A stretch of DNA of 64,000 bases from Acidobacteria bacterium Ga0074141 (GCA_001464665.1 LNDP01000013.1:1-64000); one strand, 5' to 3'; numbered from the stretch's first letter, positions 17,185 to 27,671 are shown. Notes: generated by a model not told the origin, from the sequence alone. Program-made: numbers and translations.

Positions 17185-18579
17185 ATGAAAAATGATTCGA
17201 CGAAAATTCTGCTTGTGGACGACGACGATTCGCTTCGTCGTGTTCTCGAATTCCAACTGATCGAAGCTGGTTATGCGGTCGTGAGTGAGGGTGATGGGCG
17301 TGAAGCGTTGCAATTGTTCTCCGCCGAAGAATTTGATTGCTTGATCACCGATTGGCGAATGCCGAAGATGACGGGGTCGCAGCTTGTCAGCCAAGCTACG
17401 GCGATCAACAGCGAAATACCGATCATTGTTATTACAGCTTTTGGAGACGTCGATACAGCGGTAGAAGCGATGCGCGGTGGGGCGTTTGATTTTATTACCA
17501 AGCCCTTTAACCGTCAGGAAATTCTGCTTACAGTCGAGAAAGCCCTAAAATACGGCCATGCCTTAGCGGAAAATAGAAGGCTGAGACGTCAGATTCACGA
17601 AGACTTTCGGATCGAGAACGTTATCGGAACATCTGAGAAGATGCTTCAGGTTTTTGACCTCGTTAAGAGGGTGTCCAAAACAAGCGTAACAGTTTTGATC
17701 GAAGGCGAGACGGGAACCGGAAAGGAATTGATCGCGAAAGGGATTCACTTTTCCGGCACGCGCAAAAACAATCCCTTTGTTGCTATCAACTGCGCCGCCA
17801 TTCCCGAAACACTCATTGAAGCAGAGCTATTCGGATATAAGAAAGGAGCTTTCACTGGCGCGGCCCACGAATCGACAGGTAAATTTGAGGAAGCTAACGG
17901 CGGCACCTTATTCCTTGATGAGATAAGTGCCATGCCTCTCCAGTCGCAAACACGGCTTTTGAGGGTTTTGCAGGAGCAGGAAGTGACGCGACTGGGCGAG
18001 AATATGCCGCGTAAGGTAGATGCTCGGATAATTGCCGCCAGCAACGAAAACCTGCCTGAACTTATAAAAGAAAACGCCTTCCGCGAGGATCTTTACTACC
18101 GTCTTGCGGTAGTGCCGATCACGATTCCACCGCTGCGTGAACGCCGTGAGGATCTGCCGGTCCTGACCGAACATTTTGTCATTCGATCCGCTTCGAAACA
18201 TGGTATGAGGCCGCCAAAGATAGCTCGCGACGTGTTCAAAGTATTTTTCGATTACCCGTGGATGGGGAATGTGCGCGAATTGGAGAACCTTGTAGAAAGA
18301 ATGGTGGTGCTTTCCGACGGCGATACTTTAACTCTTAACGACGTTCCGGAAACCGTTAAAAGCCCATCGTCGACAAAGGGTGACTTGTGGTTTGACCTGC
18401 CTTTCGAGCCGATAAATCTAGAAGCCTTAGAACGGGAAATTATCCGTAGCTCGCTTCTCAGGCACGGCGGAAATCAGTCACAAACATCAAAATATTTAGG
18501 GATTACTCGAAGCGCACTTATATATCGGATTCAGAAGTACGATTTAGACGAGTCGGGTTCCAGCATTTCGGACGACTAG
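17185..18579 (+). CDS. Sigma-54-dependent response regulator (NtrC type)
   Basis: A receiver domain with phospho-acceptor D56 (LITDWRMPKM) is followed by a linker and a sigma-54 AAA+ domain. The AAA+ domain has Walker A GETGTGKE (from residue 174) and GAFTGA (residues 221-226). A Fis-type HTH closes the protein (GNQSQTSKYLGITRSALIYR). It starts 3 bases after the ATPase stop and abuts the kinase gene. It would activate sigma-54 promoters, and the best candidate target is 2567-2581 with its paired upstream sites. Metal sensing is inferred from context. Confidence 0.93.
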   Translation: MKNDSTKILLVDDDDSLRRVLEFQLIEAGYAVVSEGDGREALQLFSAEEFDCLITDWRMPKMTGSQLVSQATAINSEIPIIVITAFGDVDTAVEAMRGGAFDFITKPFNRQEILLTVEKALKYGHALAENRRLRRQIHEDFRIENVIGTSEKMLQVFDLVKRVSKTSVTVLIEGETGTGKELIAKGIHFSGTRKNNPFVAINCAAIPETLIEAELFGYKKGAFTGAAHESTGKFEEANGGTLFLDEISAMPLQSQTRLLRVLQEQEVTRLGENMPRKVDARIIAASNENLPELIKENAFREDLYYRLAVVPITIPPLRERREDLPVLTEHFVIRSASKHGMRPPKIARDVFKVFFDYPWMGNVRELENLVERMVVLSDGDTLTLNDVPETVKSPSSTKGDLWFDLPFEPINLEALEREIIRSSLLRHGGNQSQTSKYLGITRSALIYRIQKYDLDESGSSISDD

Positions 18580-19698
18580 ATGGATACGCAGACCTTCAAT
18601 ATCATCTCCTCTCGAAACCGCCTGTATCTATGGATCGTCATTGCCGTGGTGATCATCCTCATTACGGTCCTTCACTTTCTCACGCCTACCGATCAGATCG
18701 TCTGGCACGAGATATATCAGCGGCTTTACTACGTACCGATCATAGCTGCCGCTTTGATATTTGGTCTCAGAGGCGGCCTCGCGGCATCTCTTTTTACGAC
18801 GATCATCTACTCACCGCATGTTTATTTACACTGGCAGAGTGGGCACTTTGATTATTCAATAAACCAATATGCCGAGATCGTGATCTTCAATCTCGTTGGC
18901 GGAATAATGGGAGCGCTGGGTGACCGTCTCCGTAGATCCAGGGAACGGGCTGAACGAAGTGCGGAGGAAAAGAGAAAAGCTTACGACGAGCTGCAAACAA
19001 CCTTTCAGCAGCTGCTCCAGGCAGAGAAATTGGCGTCGCTCGGAGAACTTTCGGCCGGCATCGTTCACGAGGTCCGAAACCCGCTTGCGTCTATAAAAGG
19101 AGCCATCGAGATATTAGAGGACGAGCTGACGGTTGACAGCCCCCGGCGTGAGTTTGTGGGTTTGGCAAAAGGTGAAATAGATAGGCTAGATCGACTAGTG
19201 GGCGAGTTTCTGCGATTTGCACGACCGACCGAACCCTCCAAAACTCCAACTGATCCTAACGAGATCGTGGACTCGATCGTAGGTTTGATCGAGAACCAGG
19301 CTGCGTCACAGTCTGTTGCAGTTGTTAGAGATCTCCAGAGGAATCTTCCGCTGATTCTCGTCGATGCGGAACAGATAAAACAAGTGGTACTAAATTTAGC
19401 GATCAACGCTCTGCAGGCGATGTCCGAGTCGAACGGCGCCGACAAGACCCTTTCGTTTAAAACTTTTCAGCAAGACAATAGTTTTATTGTCGAGGTCACC
19501 GATACAGGTTCCGGAATTGACCCAACAAATTTCTCAAAGATCTTCGACCCGTTCTACACGACAAAGGATAAAGGCGTAGGACTCGGCCTTTCAATTGCCC
19601 ATAAGATCGCGACCCAGCACGGGGGGCATTTGACGGCAAAGCGTATTGAATGTCTGACTACCTTTACATTGACAATTCCTATTGACAGGTTTAATTAA
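18580..19698 (+). CDS. Membrane sensor histidine kinase, partner of the NtrC-type regulator
   Basis: The N-terminal 120 residues hold about four membrane helices with very short loops and no large periplasmic sensor. A coiled coil follows, then a HisKA domain with phospho-acceptor H163 (GIVHEVRNPLASIKG) and an HATPase domain (NLAINALQAM, DTGSGI, GVGLGLSIAHK). It begins on the base after the regulator's stop, so the two form one two-component pair. The lack of a periplasmic domain suggests that the signal is sensed in the membrane or through a partner. Confidence 0.92.
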   Translation: MDTQTFNIISSRNRLYLWIVIAVVIILITVLHFLTPTDQIVWHEIYQRLYYVPIIAAALIFGLRGGLAASLFTTIIYSPHVYLHWQSGHFDYSINQYAEIVIFNLVGGIMGALGDRLRRSRERAERSAEEKRKAYDELQTTFQQLLQAEKLASLGELSAGIVHEVRNPLASIKGAIEILEDELTVDSPRREFVGLAKGEIDRLDRLVGEFLRFARPTEPSKTPTDPNEIVDSIVGLIENQAASQSVAVVRDLQRNLPLILVDAEQIKQVVLNLAINALQAMSESNGADKTLSFKTFQQDNSFIVEVTDTGSGIDPTNFSKIFDPFYTTKDKGVGLGLSIAHKIATQHGGHLTAKRIECLTTFTLTIPIDRFN

Positions 19699-19755
19699 AG
19701 GTCAAATTTGCTCAATATAAAACTGATTGTAACTCGCATCTGGTTATCTGTAGTT

Positions 19756-19799
19756 TGTGACGTAAATCACTGATTCATCTATAAAAACTGGATTATAAT
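19756..19799 (+). promoter_or_regulatory. CRP/FNR-type site and TATAAT box (class II-like promoter)
   Basis: TGTGA-CGTAAA-TCACT at 19756-19771 matches the CRP-family consensus apart from its last base. TATAAT follows at 19794-19799. The dyad centre is about 42 bp from the predicted start near 19806, the class II activator position. The predicted start abuts the ATG at 19807. Confidence 0.5.
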
Positions 19800-20184
19800 G
19801 GGCTCAATGCTCACTCGGGTCCTCATTCTTTTCGTACTTTTCGCCCTCGCCGGTGGTGTAGTGTCTGGGACACCTCTTCATTCACCGAGCGGCAAGATGA
19901 TGAAATGCTGCGATAAGGCCAAAAGCAAAGACAGATCCCCCTCAGCCGAGGCCGCTCGCCTTTGCTGCGCGACAAACTGTTCAAGTTCGGCGCCAGTCGC
20001 ACCCGGCGGCTCATTTAATTTCACTCCTTCGAACGTGACGATCTACAAATCGATCGCCGAGCAAATCGCAGCGTTGTTTCCAAAGAAAATAGCTATATCT
20101 TCTGCGGCGCCACAATATGCACGCGAGATTATCTCGCGAACATTTCAACCTAGATACATCCAACACAACTCGCTCTTGATTTAG
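19798..20184 (+). CDS. Small exported Cys-rich protein of unknown function
   Basis: The 128-residue frame has a signal segment (LTRVLILFVLFALAGGVVSG). A short mature part carries paired cysteines (MKCCDKAKS, RLCCATNCSS), and the C-terminus is amphipathic and basic with no recognised domain. The Cys pairs in an exported protein inside a copper island suggest thiol metal binding. The ATG at 19798 is part of a TATAAT box, so the fourth-codon ATG at 19807 is the likelier start, possibly on a leaderless message. Confidence 0.55.
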   Translation: MGSMLTRVLILFVLFALAGGVVSGTPLHSPSGKMMKCCDKAKSKDRSPSAEAARLCCATNCSSSAPVAPGGSFNFTPSNVTIYKSIAEQIAALFPKKIAISSAAPQYAREIISRTFQPRYIQHNSLLI

Positions 20185-20312
20185 TTCCGACGGTTTAGTG
20201 CGCCTATTTTTCGGCGAACTGCGCCTTTTTCGGGCTATTTCTTTGTGTCCCAGCGCACAGATTATAGGCATCGGGACTGTTAAAATCTTACCCCCTACTA
20301 GGAGACTCCAGT

Positions 20313-20756
20313 ATGAGAAAGACAATTTTATTTATTGGTTCAATATCCCTCTTTTCTGTGATCGCATTTATTGCCGCCTGTGGTTCCGGCTCGCAGCCAA
20401 CCGCCGAAAATCCGGTACAGGGAAAAGTCATCAAAAGCGGTTCGATTAACAATTTGACGGTTTCGGTATCAAGCGATACGGGCAAAGTCAAAAACGGAGA
20501 GCAGGAACTAATGCTTGCTTTTACGGATGCTTCGGGTAAAGCGGTTGACGTGGGAGCGGCTTCGCTCAATTTCTATATGCCCGCGATGGGTTCGATGGGG
20601 GAGATGAACAACGCAGCGGCTTTGACCACCACTGGCACGCCCGGCGTTTATCGCGGCAAAGTCAAAATCGAGATGACCGGCGGATGGGAGATGCAAATCA
20701 CTTACGAAGGTCCGGCGGGAAAAGGAAAAACATCGATTCCCGTAACGGCGCAATGA
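20313..20756 (+). CDS. YtkA/FixH-like lipoprotein
   Basis: The 147-residue protein has a lipobox at about residue 22 (IAACGSGS) and one YtkA/FixH-like beta-sandwich. The domain carries a Met-rich loop (FYMPAMGSMGEMNN) and the closing strand GGWEMQITYEGPAGKG. In related proteins from metal loci such loops offer Met ligands for Cu(I). It is encoded just upstream of cusA and is probably its periplasmic accessory. Other members of this domain family occur at 2598 and inside the adaptor at 5387. Confidence 0.68.
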   Translation: MRKTILFIGSISLFSVIAFIAACGSGSQPTAENPVQGKVIKSGSINNLTVSVSSDTGKVKNGEQELMLAFTDASGKAVDVGAASLNFYMPAMGSMGEMNNAAALTTTGTPGVYRGKVKIEMTGGWEMQITYEGPAGKGKTSIPVTAQ

Positions 20757-20848
20757 GTGAAGCCGGAGCAGGGCGATTGCTTGCGTTTTCCGTTCTTATG
20801 GCTGAGTTAAATGTCCGCCGAAAGTATTAGAACAAGGGTGTTGTTAAT

Positions 20849-23800
20849 ATGATCAACTGGCTTATTGAATGGTCGTTGAACAACCGGATAATCGTAATTG
20901 CAATTTACATTGCGTTGGCGATCGCCGGATATTACGCTCTTGTCAAGACTCCGATCGATGCCATCCCTGACCTCTCGGATAACCAGGTTATAGTTTTTAC
21001 CGACTGGGCCGGGCGTTCGCCCCGAGAGGTCGAGGATCAGGTTACTTATCCGCTTGTGACTAGCCTTCAGGGGCTGCCGGGAGTTCGGACCGTCAGGGCA
21101 AGTTCCGCCTTCAGCTTTTCGATGGTCAACATTATCTTTGAGGATAACGTCGATCTTTATTGGGCCCGGACACGAGTGCTGGAGCGCCTAAATCTCGTCA
21201 CGAAACAACTGCCGCAGGGCGTCGTGCCAACGCTCGGCCCGGACGCGACCGGTCTTGGCCAGGTATTCTGGTATACGCTCGAATCGGACGAGATGAGCCT
21301 CCGCGATCTGCGCACGCTGCAGGACTGGTTCGTGCGCTACCAGCTCAATTCGACCCCCGGAATCGCGGAAGTTGCGACGGTCGGCGGCTTTGTCCAGCAG
21401 TATCAGGTGGACATAGACCCGAATAAGCTCCGGGCTTACAACATGCCGTTATCCACGGTGGTCGAGGCGGTTGAACGGTCGAATAACAATGTCGGCGGAA
21501 ACGTCGTTGAACAGGGCGGCGAATGGGCCATTGTCCGCGGTATCGGGCTGGTTGAATCGGTCGCGGATGTCGAAAATATCGTCGTCGGCTCTCAGAACGG
21601 AACTCCGATCTACGTCCGAAATCTCGGCGAGGTCAAACTCGGCAACGCCTTTCGAACAGGCTCGCTTGATAAAAACGGCAAAGAAGCGGTCGGGGGCGTC
21701 GTCATTATGCGCTACGGCATCAGCGCGCTGGAGGCGATCGAGAACATCAAGAAAAAGATCGAGGAGATCAAACCCGGCCTGCCTCCGGGCGTTCGGCTGG
21801 TCTCATTTTATGACCGCACGGATCTGATCAACCGCACAGCCGATACGCTCACATGGGCCTTGACCGAGGAGTTCATCCTCGTGACACTTGTAAATCTGAT
21901 CTTCCTCGCTCATTTTCGTTCGACCCTGATAGTTACGATACCTCTTTTGCTTGCCGCACTTGCCGCGTTCCTCTTGATGTATATCTTTGGGATCACGTCG
22001 AACATCATGTCGCTTGCCGGTATCGCGATCGCGGTTTCTGACCTTGTAGATGCTGGAATTGTCGTGACTGAAAATGCTTATCGGGCGATCGAGAAGGAGG
22101 GAGTGAGCTTTTCCGACAGAAAGCGTGTTTGGGAGATAGTGCTGGAAGCGACAAAGATGGTCGGACGCCCGATCGTCGCGTCGATAGCGATCATTGTTAT
22201 CGCCTTTATCCCCGTCTTCGCATTAACGGGACAGGAAGGAAAGCTTTTTCATCCGCTGGCGTTCACGAAAACCTTCGCGATGATCGCGGCGGCCGTCATC
22301 GCTGTCACGCTCATCCCCGTTCTGTGCGGCTATCTGCTCGGCGGGAAACTGCGGCCCGAGGAGTGGAATCCGATCATGCGCATTTTGCGCCGGGTGTATA
22401 AGCCACTGCTGCTCATTGCTCTTCGGAATAGGCTCGCCACGGTTTTGCTCGCTCTGGCGTTTTTCTCGGGTGCGATGATCGTCGCGACTCAGATCGGCAG
22501 CGAGTTCATGCCTCCGTTGAATGAAGGCGACCTGATGTACATGCCGGTGACCGATCCCGCAATTTCACTCGACGAGGCGACGAGGATCCTGAGCAAACAA
22601 GACGAGATTTTGAAAGCCTTTCCCGAGGTTGAATGGGCGGTCGGAAAAGCCGGACGCGCCGAAACTTCGACCGATCCCTCGCCGGTCAACATGAACGAAA
22701 CCATCGTTCATCTGAAGTCCGAAGCTGAGTGGCGTGATGGGATGACGCGGGAGAAACTGATTGCCGAAATGGACGAAGCGACGCGGATGCCGGGCGTAAC
22801 AAACATCTGGACGCAGCCGATCATCAATCGGATCGAAATGCTTGCCACCGGTATCCGCTCGCAGGTCGGCATCAAGATCTTCGGCAACGACCTCGATACT
22901 TTGGAAGAAACCGCGAGGCAAATTGCGACGGTGGTAAAGGATGTGCCCGGCGCGGCGGACGTTTATCCCGAGCGGATCGGCGGAGCTCCTTACATTGATA
23001 TTGATATTGACCGCACGGCGGCGGCCCGTTATGGCATTGACGTCGCTACCATTCAGGATGTGATCGAAAAAGGGATCGGCGAAACGAATCTGACCGTCAC
23101 GATCGAAGGGCGGCGGCGATTTCCGATTCGTGTAAGGTATGCGCCGGAATACCGGTCGTCTTCCGACGCGATCGGTCAGATACCGATAAGTGCTCCCGGC
23201 GAGGCTTCGATCCCGCTTTCCCAGTTAGCCGATATTCGCAAGATGGAAGGCCCGTCAATGATCCAAAGCGAGAACGGCCTGCTTCGCGGCACAGTTCTGC
23301 TCAACATTCGCGGCCGTGACATTGGAAGTTTCGTTGAGGAAGCCAAAGATGCGATTACCAACAAAGTCGCGATGCCCGCGGGTTACTACATAACATGGAG
23401 CGGCCAATATGAAAACCAGGAGCGGGCCCGCCAGCGATTGATGATCGTGATCCCGATCGTCCTGCTGATCATCTTTGCCACGCTCTATATTACTTATCAC
23501 TCGTTCCTTGAAGCGGCCCATATACTGCTTGCCGTGCCATTTGCCTTGACCGGCGGCTTTTACCTGCTCTGGATGCTCCAGTACAACTTTTCGGTCGCGG
23601 TATGGGTTGGCTTTATTGCTCTATTTGGAGCGGCTGTGCAGACAACAATTGTAATGGTCGTTTATCTCGAAGAGGCCGTTAAACGTAAAACGGAGGAAGT
23701 CGGACGCCTTGATAGGGAATCGTTACTCGAAGCAGTCACCGAAGGAGCGCTACTTCGTCTTCGTCCCAAAGTCATGACCGTAATGACCATTGTTGTCGGG

Positions 23801-23968
23801 CTCTTGCCCATCATGTGGAGCACCGGCGCGGGGTCGGAAGTCATGAGGCCACTGGCGACACCGGTTTTTGGCGGCATGGTTTCAAGTCTTTTGCATGTGT
23901 TGATCGTAACGCCGGTGATCTTCTACTGGTTACGAGAACGCGAACTCAAAAAGGAAGTTACATCATGA
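20849..23968 (+). CDS. cusA: CusA-type Cu(I)/Ag(I) RND efflux pump
   Basis: At 1,039 residues it has full HME-RND length, with twelve predicted helices, [13 protein letters not shown] after TM1 and the TM4 motif [16 protein letters not shown]. The three methionines that bind Cu(I) in E. coli CusA (M573, M623, M672) align with M565 (LMYMPVT), M615 (VNMNETI) and M664 (IEMLATGI). This supports Cu(I)/Ag(I) specificity. It is followed by its TolC (24057) and adaptor (25403). Unlike the set-1 pump it is intact. Confidence 0.92.
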   Translation: MINWLIEWSLNNRIIVIAIYIALAIAGYYALVKTPIDAIPDLSDNQVIVFTDWAGRSPREVEDQVTYPLVTSLQGLPGVRTVRASSAFSFSMVNIIFEDNVDLYWARTRVLERLNLVTKQLPQGVVPTLGPDATGLGQVFWYTLESDEMSLRDLRTLQDWFVRYQLNSTPGIAEVATVGGFVQQYQVDIDPNKLRAYNMPLSTVVEAVERSNNNVGGNVVEQGGEWAIVRGIGLVESVADVENIVVGSQNGTPIYVRNLGEVKLGNAFRTGSLDKNGKEAVGGVVIMRYGISALEAIENIKKKIEEIKPGLPPGVRLVSFYDRTDLINRTADTLTWALTEEFILVTLVNLIFLAHFRSTLIVTIPLLLAALAAFLLMYIFGITSNIMSLAGIAIAVSDLVDAGIVVTENAYRAIEKEGVSFSDRKRVWEIVLEATKMVGRPIVASIAIIVIAFIPVFALTGQEGKLFHPLAFTKTFAMIAAAVIAVTLIPVLCGYLLGGKLRPEEWNPIMRILRRVYKPLLLIALRNRLATVLLALAFFSGAMIVATQIGSEFMPPLNEGDLMYMPVTDPAISLDEATRILSKQDEILKAFPEVEWAVGKAGRAETSTDPSPVNMNETIVHLKSEAEWRDGMTREKLIAEMDEATRMPGVTNIWTQPIINRIEMLATGIRSQVGIKIFGNDLDTLEETARQIATVVKDVPGAADVYPERIGGAPYIDIDIDRTAAARYGIDVATIQDVIEKGIGETNLTVTIEGRRRFPIRVRYAPEYRSSSDAIGQIPISAPGEASIPLSQLADIRKMEGPSMIQSENGLLRGTVLLNIRGRDIGSFVEEAKDAITNKVAMPAGYYITWSGQYENQERARQRLMIVIPIVLLIIFATLYITYHSFLEAAHILLAVPFALTGGFYLLWMLQYNFSVAVWVGFIALFGAAVQTTIVMVVYLEEAVKRKTEEVGRLDRESLLEAVTEGALLRLRPKVMTVMTIVVGLLPIMWSTGAGSEVMRPLATPVFGGMVSSLLHVLIVTPVIFYWLRERELKKEVTS

Positions 23969-24056
23969 AAACACAAATTAGTCGGTCCTCAGGGAAGAAG
24001 TAGCTACTCGTAGCAGCATGAGGAAAAAGCAGATTAACTGATCGTGCAGTAAACAG

Positions 24057-25406
24057 ATGTCCATAGACTGGCAGAAACGGAATCTCTACTTGGCAATAAC
24101 GTTCTTCGTGATGTTTCTGCCGTCGAGCATGTATGCGCAAGCTCCAGCGCGGACGCCTGAAAGTGCTTCCCAATATCTCGATCAGATAAGCGGAATGACA
24201 GCGGATGCCGCAGTCACATTGGCACTCGAAAATAACGGAGAGATCCAGGCAATGCGGAAAGAAGTCGAAGCCGCTCGTGCATTGGTCAAACAAGCTGGTT
24301 TGCGCGCGAATCCGAAGGTGGCCGCCAGCGGAGCCAAGCAGATCGGTGGCTCTGATAACAATCAGATGGCCGAGGTTATGCTCCCGCTTGAGATTGGTGG
24401 GCGCCGAGCAGCCCGAATTGCCGTCGCACGACGAGAGTTAGAAATCCGAGAGTTCGCACTTGAGAATCAGGAACGTCTTCTCGCGGCCGAAGTTCGCGTC
24501 AAATTTGGCGAGGCGTTGGCGGCGATCAAAAAACTTGACGTTACCGAAAAGACTTTGGCGGCGGCAAAGCAGGGGTACGAGCTTGTTGCGGCCAGAGTTG
24601 TCGAAGGAAAAACTGCGCCGCTCGAACAGAATATTTTTCTTGTCGAGGTAAATCGGCTGCAATCGATCCGAGAAACCGCAGAAGGAAAGGTCGAGACGGT
24701 AATGTTCGAGCTTCGTAATATGATCGGGATGAAACCGGAAGAACCTCTGCGTCTTCGCGGCGATTTCAATAACCTTATCGCCACGCTGCCTTCAGTTTCC
24801 GGATCAACCGATTACGCCCTGCGTGAGCGTCCCGATCTGCAAGGTGCAAGGACACTGGAACAACTTGCTGTCGCACAAATCGAAAAGGCGAAGTCCGAGG
24901 GTAGGATCGACGCGAGTGTTAAAAGCGGCTATCAGCGGATGAATACGGGCTTTATGCTCAGCGGGATCGACGATCAAGGCCTGCTTCGCCCAATACAGGA
25001 TGTCTTTCACTTTTTCACCTTTGGCGTCGAGATCGATCTTCCGCTACTCAACCGGAATCAAGGCGCGGTCGAAGCGGCAAAATTTGAGCGAGAAGCGGCT
25101 CAGAGACGGATTGAGTTTGGCGAGCTTACTATCCGGCGCGAAGCCGCAGTGGCCTTCGCTCGATATAACCGTGCGGCTCGGTCATTGTCGATCTTTCAAA
25201 ACGGCGTCCGCGATCAGGCAAATTCTAATTTGCAGGTAATTTGGCAAACCTACGAACTTGGTTCGAGAAGTTTACTTGACTACATTGCCGAGCAACGGCG
25301 TTTTCTCGATGTCGAGAACGAATTGATCGATGCCGAACTCGAAACATACATAGCAAACATTGAGATCATGCGGTCTACCAATGCACCGGAGTTAAAAAGG
25401 AAATGA
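24057..25406 (+). CDS. TolC-family outer-membrane efflux protein (set 2)
   Basis: The 449-residue protein has a signal peptide ending at MYAQAP and two outer-membrane-efflux repeats (QAGLRANPKVAASGAKQ; IDLPLLNRNQGAVEAAK). It is the outer-membrane channel for the CusA pump upstream. Its stop overlaps the adaptor start by four bases (ATGA). It is shorter than the set-1 TolC, lacking the Pro-rich N-terminal linker and the charged C-terminal tail. Confidence 0.88.
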   Translation: MSIDWQKRNLYLAITFFVMFLPSSMYAQAPARTPESASQYLDQISGMTADAAVTLALENNGEIQAMRKEVEAARALVKQAGLRANPKVAASGAKQIGGSDNNQMAEVMLPLEIGGRRAARIAVARRELEIREFALENQERLLAAEVRVKFGEALAAIKKLDVTEKTLAAAKQGYELVAARVVEGKTAPLEQNIFLVEVNRLQSIRETAEGKVETVMFELRNMIGMKPEEPLRLRGDFNNLIATLPSVSGSTDYALRERPDLQGARTLEQLAVAQIEKAKSEGRIDASVKSGYQRMNTGFMLSGIDDQGLLRPIQDVFHFFTFGVEIDLPLLNRNQGAVEAAKFEREAAQRRIEFGELTIRREAAVAFARYNRAARSLSIFQNGVRDQANSNLQVIWQTYELGSRSLLDYIAEQRRFLDVENELIDAELETYIANIEIMRSTNAPELKRK

Positions 25407-26935
25407 GCGAAGAAAATAACCAAGAAATTCTAGAAGATACAGAAACCGGTGAAAATCTCACGCCAACACCGAAGCGAAAACCGTTTTTGATTGGATTGGC
25501 GGTGGTCGGAGTTATTATCGCCGGGGCTTTGCTCTTCTGGCTTTTTGGCGGTCGCGAAGGTGGCCAGGTGGTTCCCACTCCGCGAACGGTGACATTTGGC
25601 GACAATACCACAGGACAAACGACAGACACGACCGTGGAACAGACGGTCACTATCCAAACGGATCAGGTTGAAAAGATCGGCCTGAAGATCGGAACAGTTG
25701 GCGAAACGTTGTCGAGTGAAGCTATGGATGTGGCCTCGACGGGCGTCGTTCAGTCGAACGCCTACAAAGAAACGCCGGTGATCTCGCTTCTCGGCGGTGT
25801 ACTGCGATCCGTAAGAGGCGAACTAGGCCAGTATGTTGGTAAAGGCCAAACCCTTGCGGTTATCTTCAGCGACGAACTCGCAGCGTCTCAATCACGCTAT
25901 CTAGCCTTGCAAACCGACGCTCAGGCCGCACGGCAAAATTACGAACGGACGGCAAAACTCGTCAAGATCAGCCCCGTGAGCAATACAGAGGTTGACCAAA
26001 TGTTGGCGAGGTTAAAGACCGTTCAGGCGGAGTTGGAAGAAAATCGTAAGAGATATGACCGCACCCGCAAGCTGCTTGAAATAGGCGCCGTCAGCCGCGA
26101 GGAATTTGAGCAGGCCACGACAAAATTACGCACCTCGGAGGCCGACGTTGAAGAAGCGAAAAAGCGATTCGACCGTGCCGTCAAGGTCGCCGAGATCAAT
26201 CCGGTCAGCCGTAGCGAATTCGAACAGGCCGCCGTCAAACGCCAAACCGCCGAATCCGATCTCGTAACCGCTAGACAAAGGCTTTTGCTCCTTGGCTTAC
26301 CACCGCAAAAGGTAAATTCGCTCCGGTCTCCGTCGCAGATAATGTCGGAAATCGCATTAACGGCGCCTATTTCAGGCACGATCACAAAGCGAGCCGTAAA
26401 TGCGGGCGAAGTTGTCGAGGCAAACAAAGAAATGATGCGTGTTACCAACCTCGCAAGCGTTTGGGTTATCGCTCAGGTCTTTGAAAAGGATCTTTCTTTG
26501 GTTCGCGATAACAGCGGAGCAAGCGTTACGACCGGAGCCTATCCTGACAGACTCTTTCGCGGCCACGTAACCTACATTGACCCGAATATCAGCCCAGAAA
26601 CACGCACCGCACAAGTCCGTGTCGAGCTCGACAATCCGGGGCAAGTCTTGAAGATCGGAATGTACGTCAACGTCGCCTTTGGCTCAATGGGTACAGCCGA
26701 ACGCACAATGCCAACTGTCCCGTCGTCTGCCGTCCAAAATATGAACGACAAACAAGTAGTTTTCGTCGCCACCGACAAACCAAACGTCTTTAATATCAAA
26801 TCGGTGCGTCTCGGCAAAGAAAACAACGGCCGTTTTGTAGTTCTCGAAGGTCTAAATGTTGGCGATAAACTTGTTACGGATGGAAGCTTCCTGCTCCGCG
26901 CCGAGATACTCAAACAAAACCCGACTCATCATTAA
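25403..26935 (+). CDS. cusB: RND periplasmic adaptor (CusB-like, set 2)
   Basis: The 510-residue protein has one N-terminal membrane anchor (about residues 25-50). It then has a lipoyl-like hairpin split by a very long coiled coil (about 155-305) in which the pattern NPVSRSEFEQA recurs with variation about three times (ISPVSNTEVDQ, GAVSREEFEQA, NPVSRSEFEQA). Beta-barrel and membrane-proximal domains follow (MYVNVAFGSMGTAERTMP). It joins CusA to TolC. The internally repeated hairpin makes this adaptor's helical arm unusually long. Confidence 0.85.
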   Translation: MSEENNQEILEDTETGENLTPTPKRKPFLIGLAVVGVIIAGALLFWLFGGREGGQVVPTPRTVTFGDNTTGQTTDTTVEQTVTIQTDQVEKIGLKIGTVGETLSSEAMDVASTGVVQSNAYKETPVISLLGGVLRSVRGELGQYVGKGQTLAVIFSDELAASQSRYLALQTDAQAARQNYERTAKLVKISPVSNTEVDQMLARLKTVQAELEENRKRYDRTRKLLEIGAVSREEFEQATTKLRTSEADVEEAKKRFDRAVKVAEINPVSRSEFEQAAVKRQTAESDLVTARQRLLLLGLPPQKVNSLRSPSQIMSEIALTAPISGTITKRAVNAGEVVEANKEMMRVTNLASVWVIAQVFEKDLSLVRDNSGASVTTGAYPDRLFRGHVTYIDPNISPETRTAQVRVELDNPGQVLKIGMYVNVAFGSMGTAERTMPTVPSSAVQNMNDKQVVFVATDKPNVFNIKSVRLGKENNGRFVVLEGLNVGDKLVTDGSFLLRAEILKQNPTHH

Positions 26936-27086
26936 AAAATTACCAAAAGCTTAGGAAGTCGAGATCAGACAATGGAAGACCGCATGGAGCCAATAGACTT
27001 TGAGTGTGTGTCAACGCACTGTCACGTTTACTGTTTCCTAATATATTGAAGGTTATCCGGATCAAAACAAGACAAAAGGGGAAAAA

Positions 27087-27626
27087 ATGAAAAAACAATT
27101 TCTTTCAATATCAACATCGCTCGTAGTTATTCTATTCGCCGTCGGGATCGTTGCCGCACAGAACGACAAGAAAATGACGAAAGGTGAAATGGACATGGAG
27201 GCGATGCACAAAAGCCCGCATCATGTCTTAATGATGGCTCACCACCACAGTGCAATGGCGTTTGCTACGGTGCTTCGGGACACCACGAAAGACGGTAAAT
27301 TTGCCGACCTTGAGGTTGCCCGAAACTCTTTTGCAGAAATTAAGCACTGTATGGACCAGATGGATATGATCCACCGAATGCATAAGAGCGGTATGAGCAA
27401 GGAAATGATGGCTAAGATGAAGCCGATGATGGCTGAGATGAAGCCGAAAATGGATGCTGAGAAGGCCGCCGTTAGTGAACATATCGTGGCTCTCGAAAGG
27501 GCGTTCCAAATGGACGCACCAGACGCTACGGACGTTAATAAACACGCCTCAGAGTTAGTAATGACGTTTGAAAAGATGATGCCGCCCGCTAAGAAAATGG
27601 ATATGCCCGGTAAAAAACCAATGTAG
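27087..27626 (+). CDS. Exported Met/His-rich helical protein
   Basis: The 179-residue protein has a signal peptide ending IVAAQND. The mature part is helical and packed with Met and His (DMEAMHKSPHHVLMMAHHHS, CMDQMDMIHRMHKSG). It also holds a repeated KMKPMMAEMKPKMD segment and the end MPPAKKMDMPGKKPM. No named domain is recognised with certainty. The composition is that of periplasmic Cu(I)/Ag(I) sequestering proteins and the position, 150 bp after cusB, fits. The ribosome-binding site is AAGGGG. Confidence 0.68.
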   Translation: MKKQFLSISTSLVVILFAVGIVAAQNDKKMTKGEMDMEAMHKSPHHVLMMAHHHSAMAFATVLRDTTKDGKFADLEVARNSFAEIKHCMDQMDMIHRMHKSGMSKEMMAKMKPMMAEMKPKMDAEKAAVSEHIVALERAFQMDAPDATDVNKHASELVMTFEKMMPPAKKMDMPGKKPM

Positions 27627-27671
27627 TTGGACCTGAAGGCGGTTCTTTTATATGTAGTAAGGAGAATAATT

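Noticed and set aside
20195-20240. Direct TGCGCCT repeats and a possible terminator behind the Cys-rich gene
   Set aside because: The stem is only four base pairs and the repeat is short, so I could not support it as a terminator or operator.
20771-20783. Second sigma-54 promoter upstream of cusA
   Set aside because: GG-N10-GC spacing exists with TTGC, but the -24 half matches poorly and no upstream GACA-N5-TGT pair is present.
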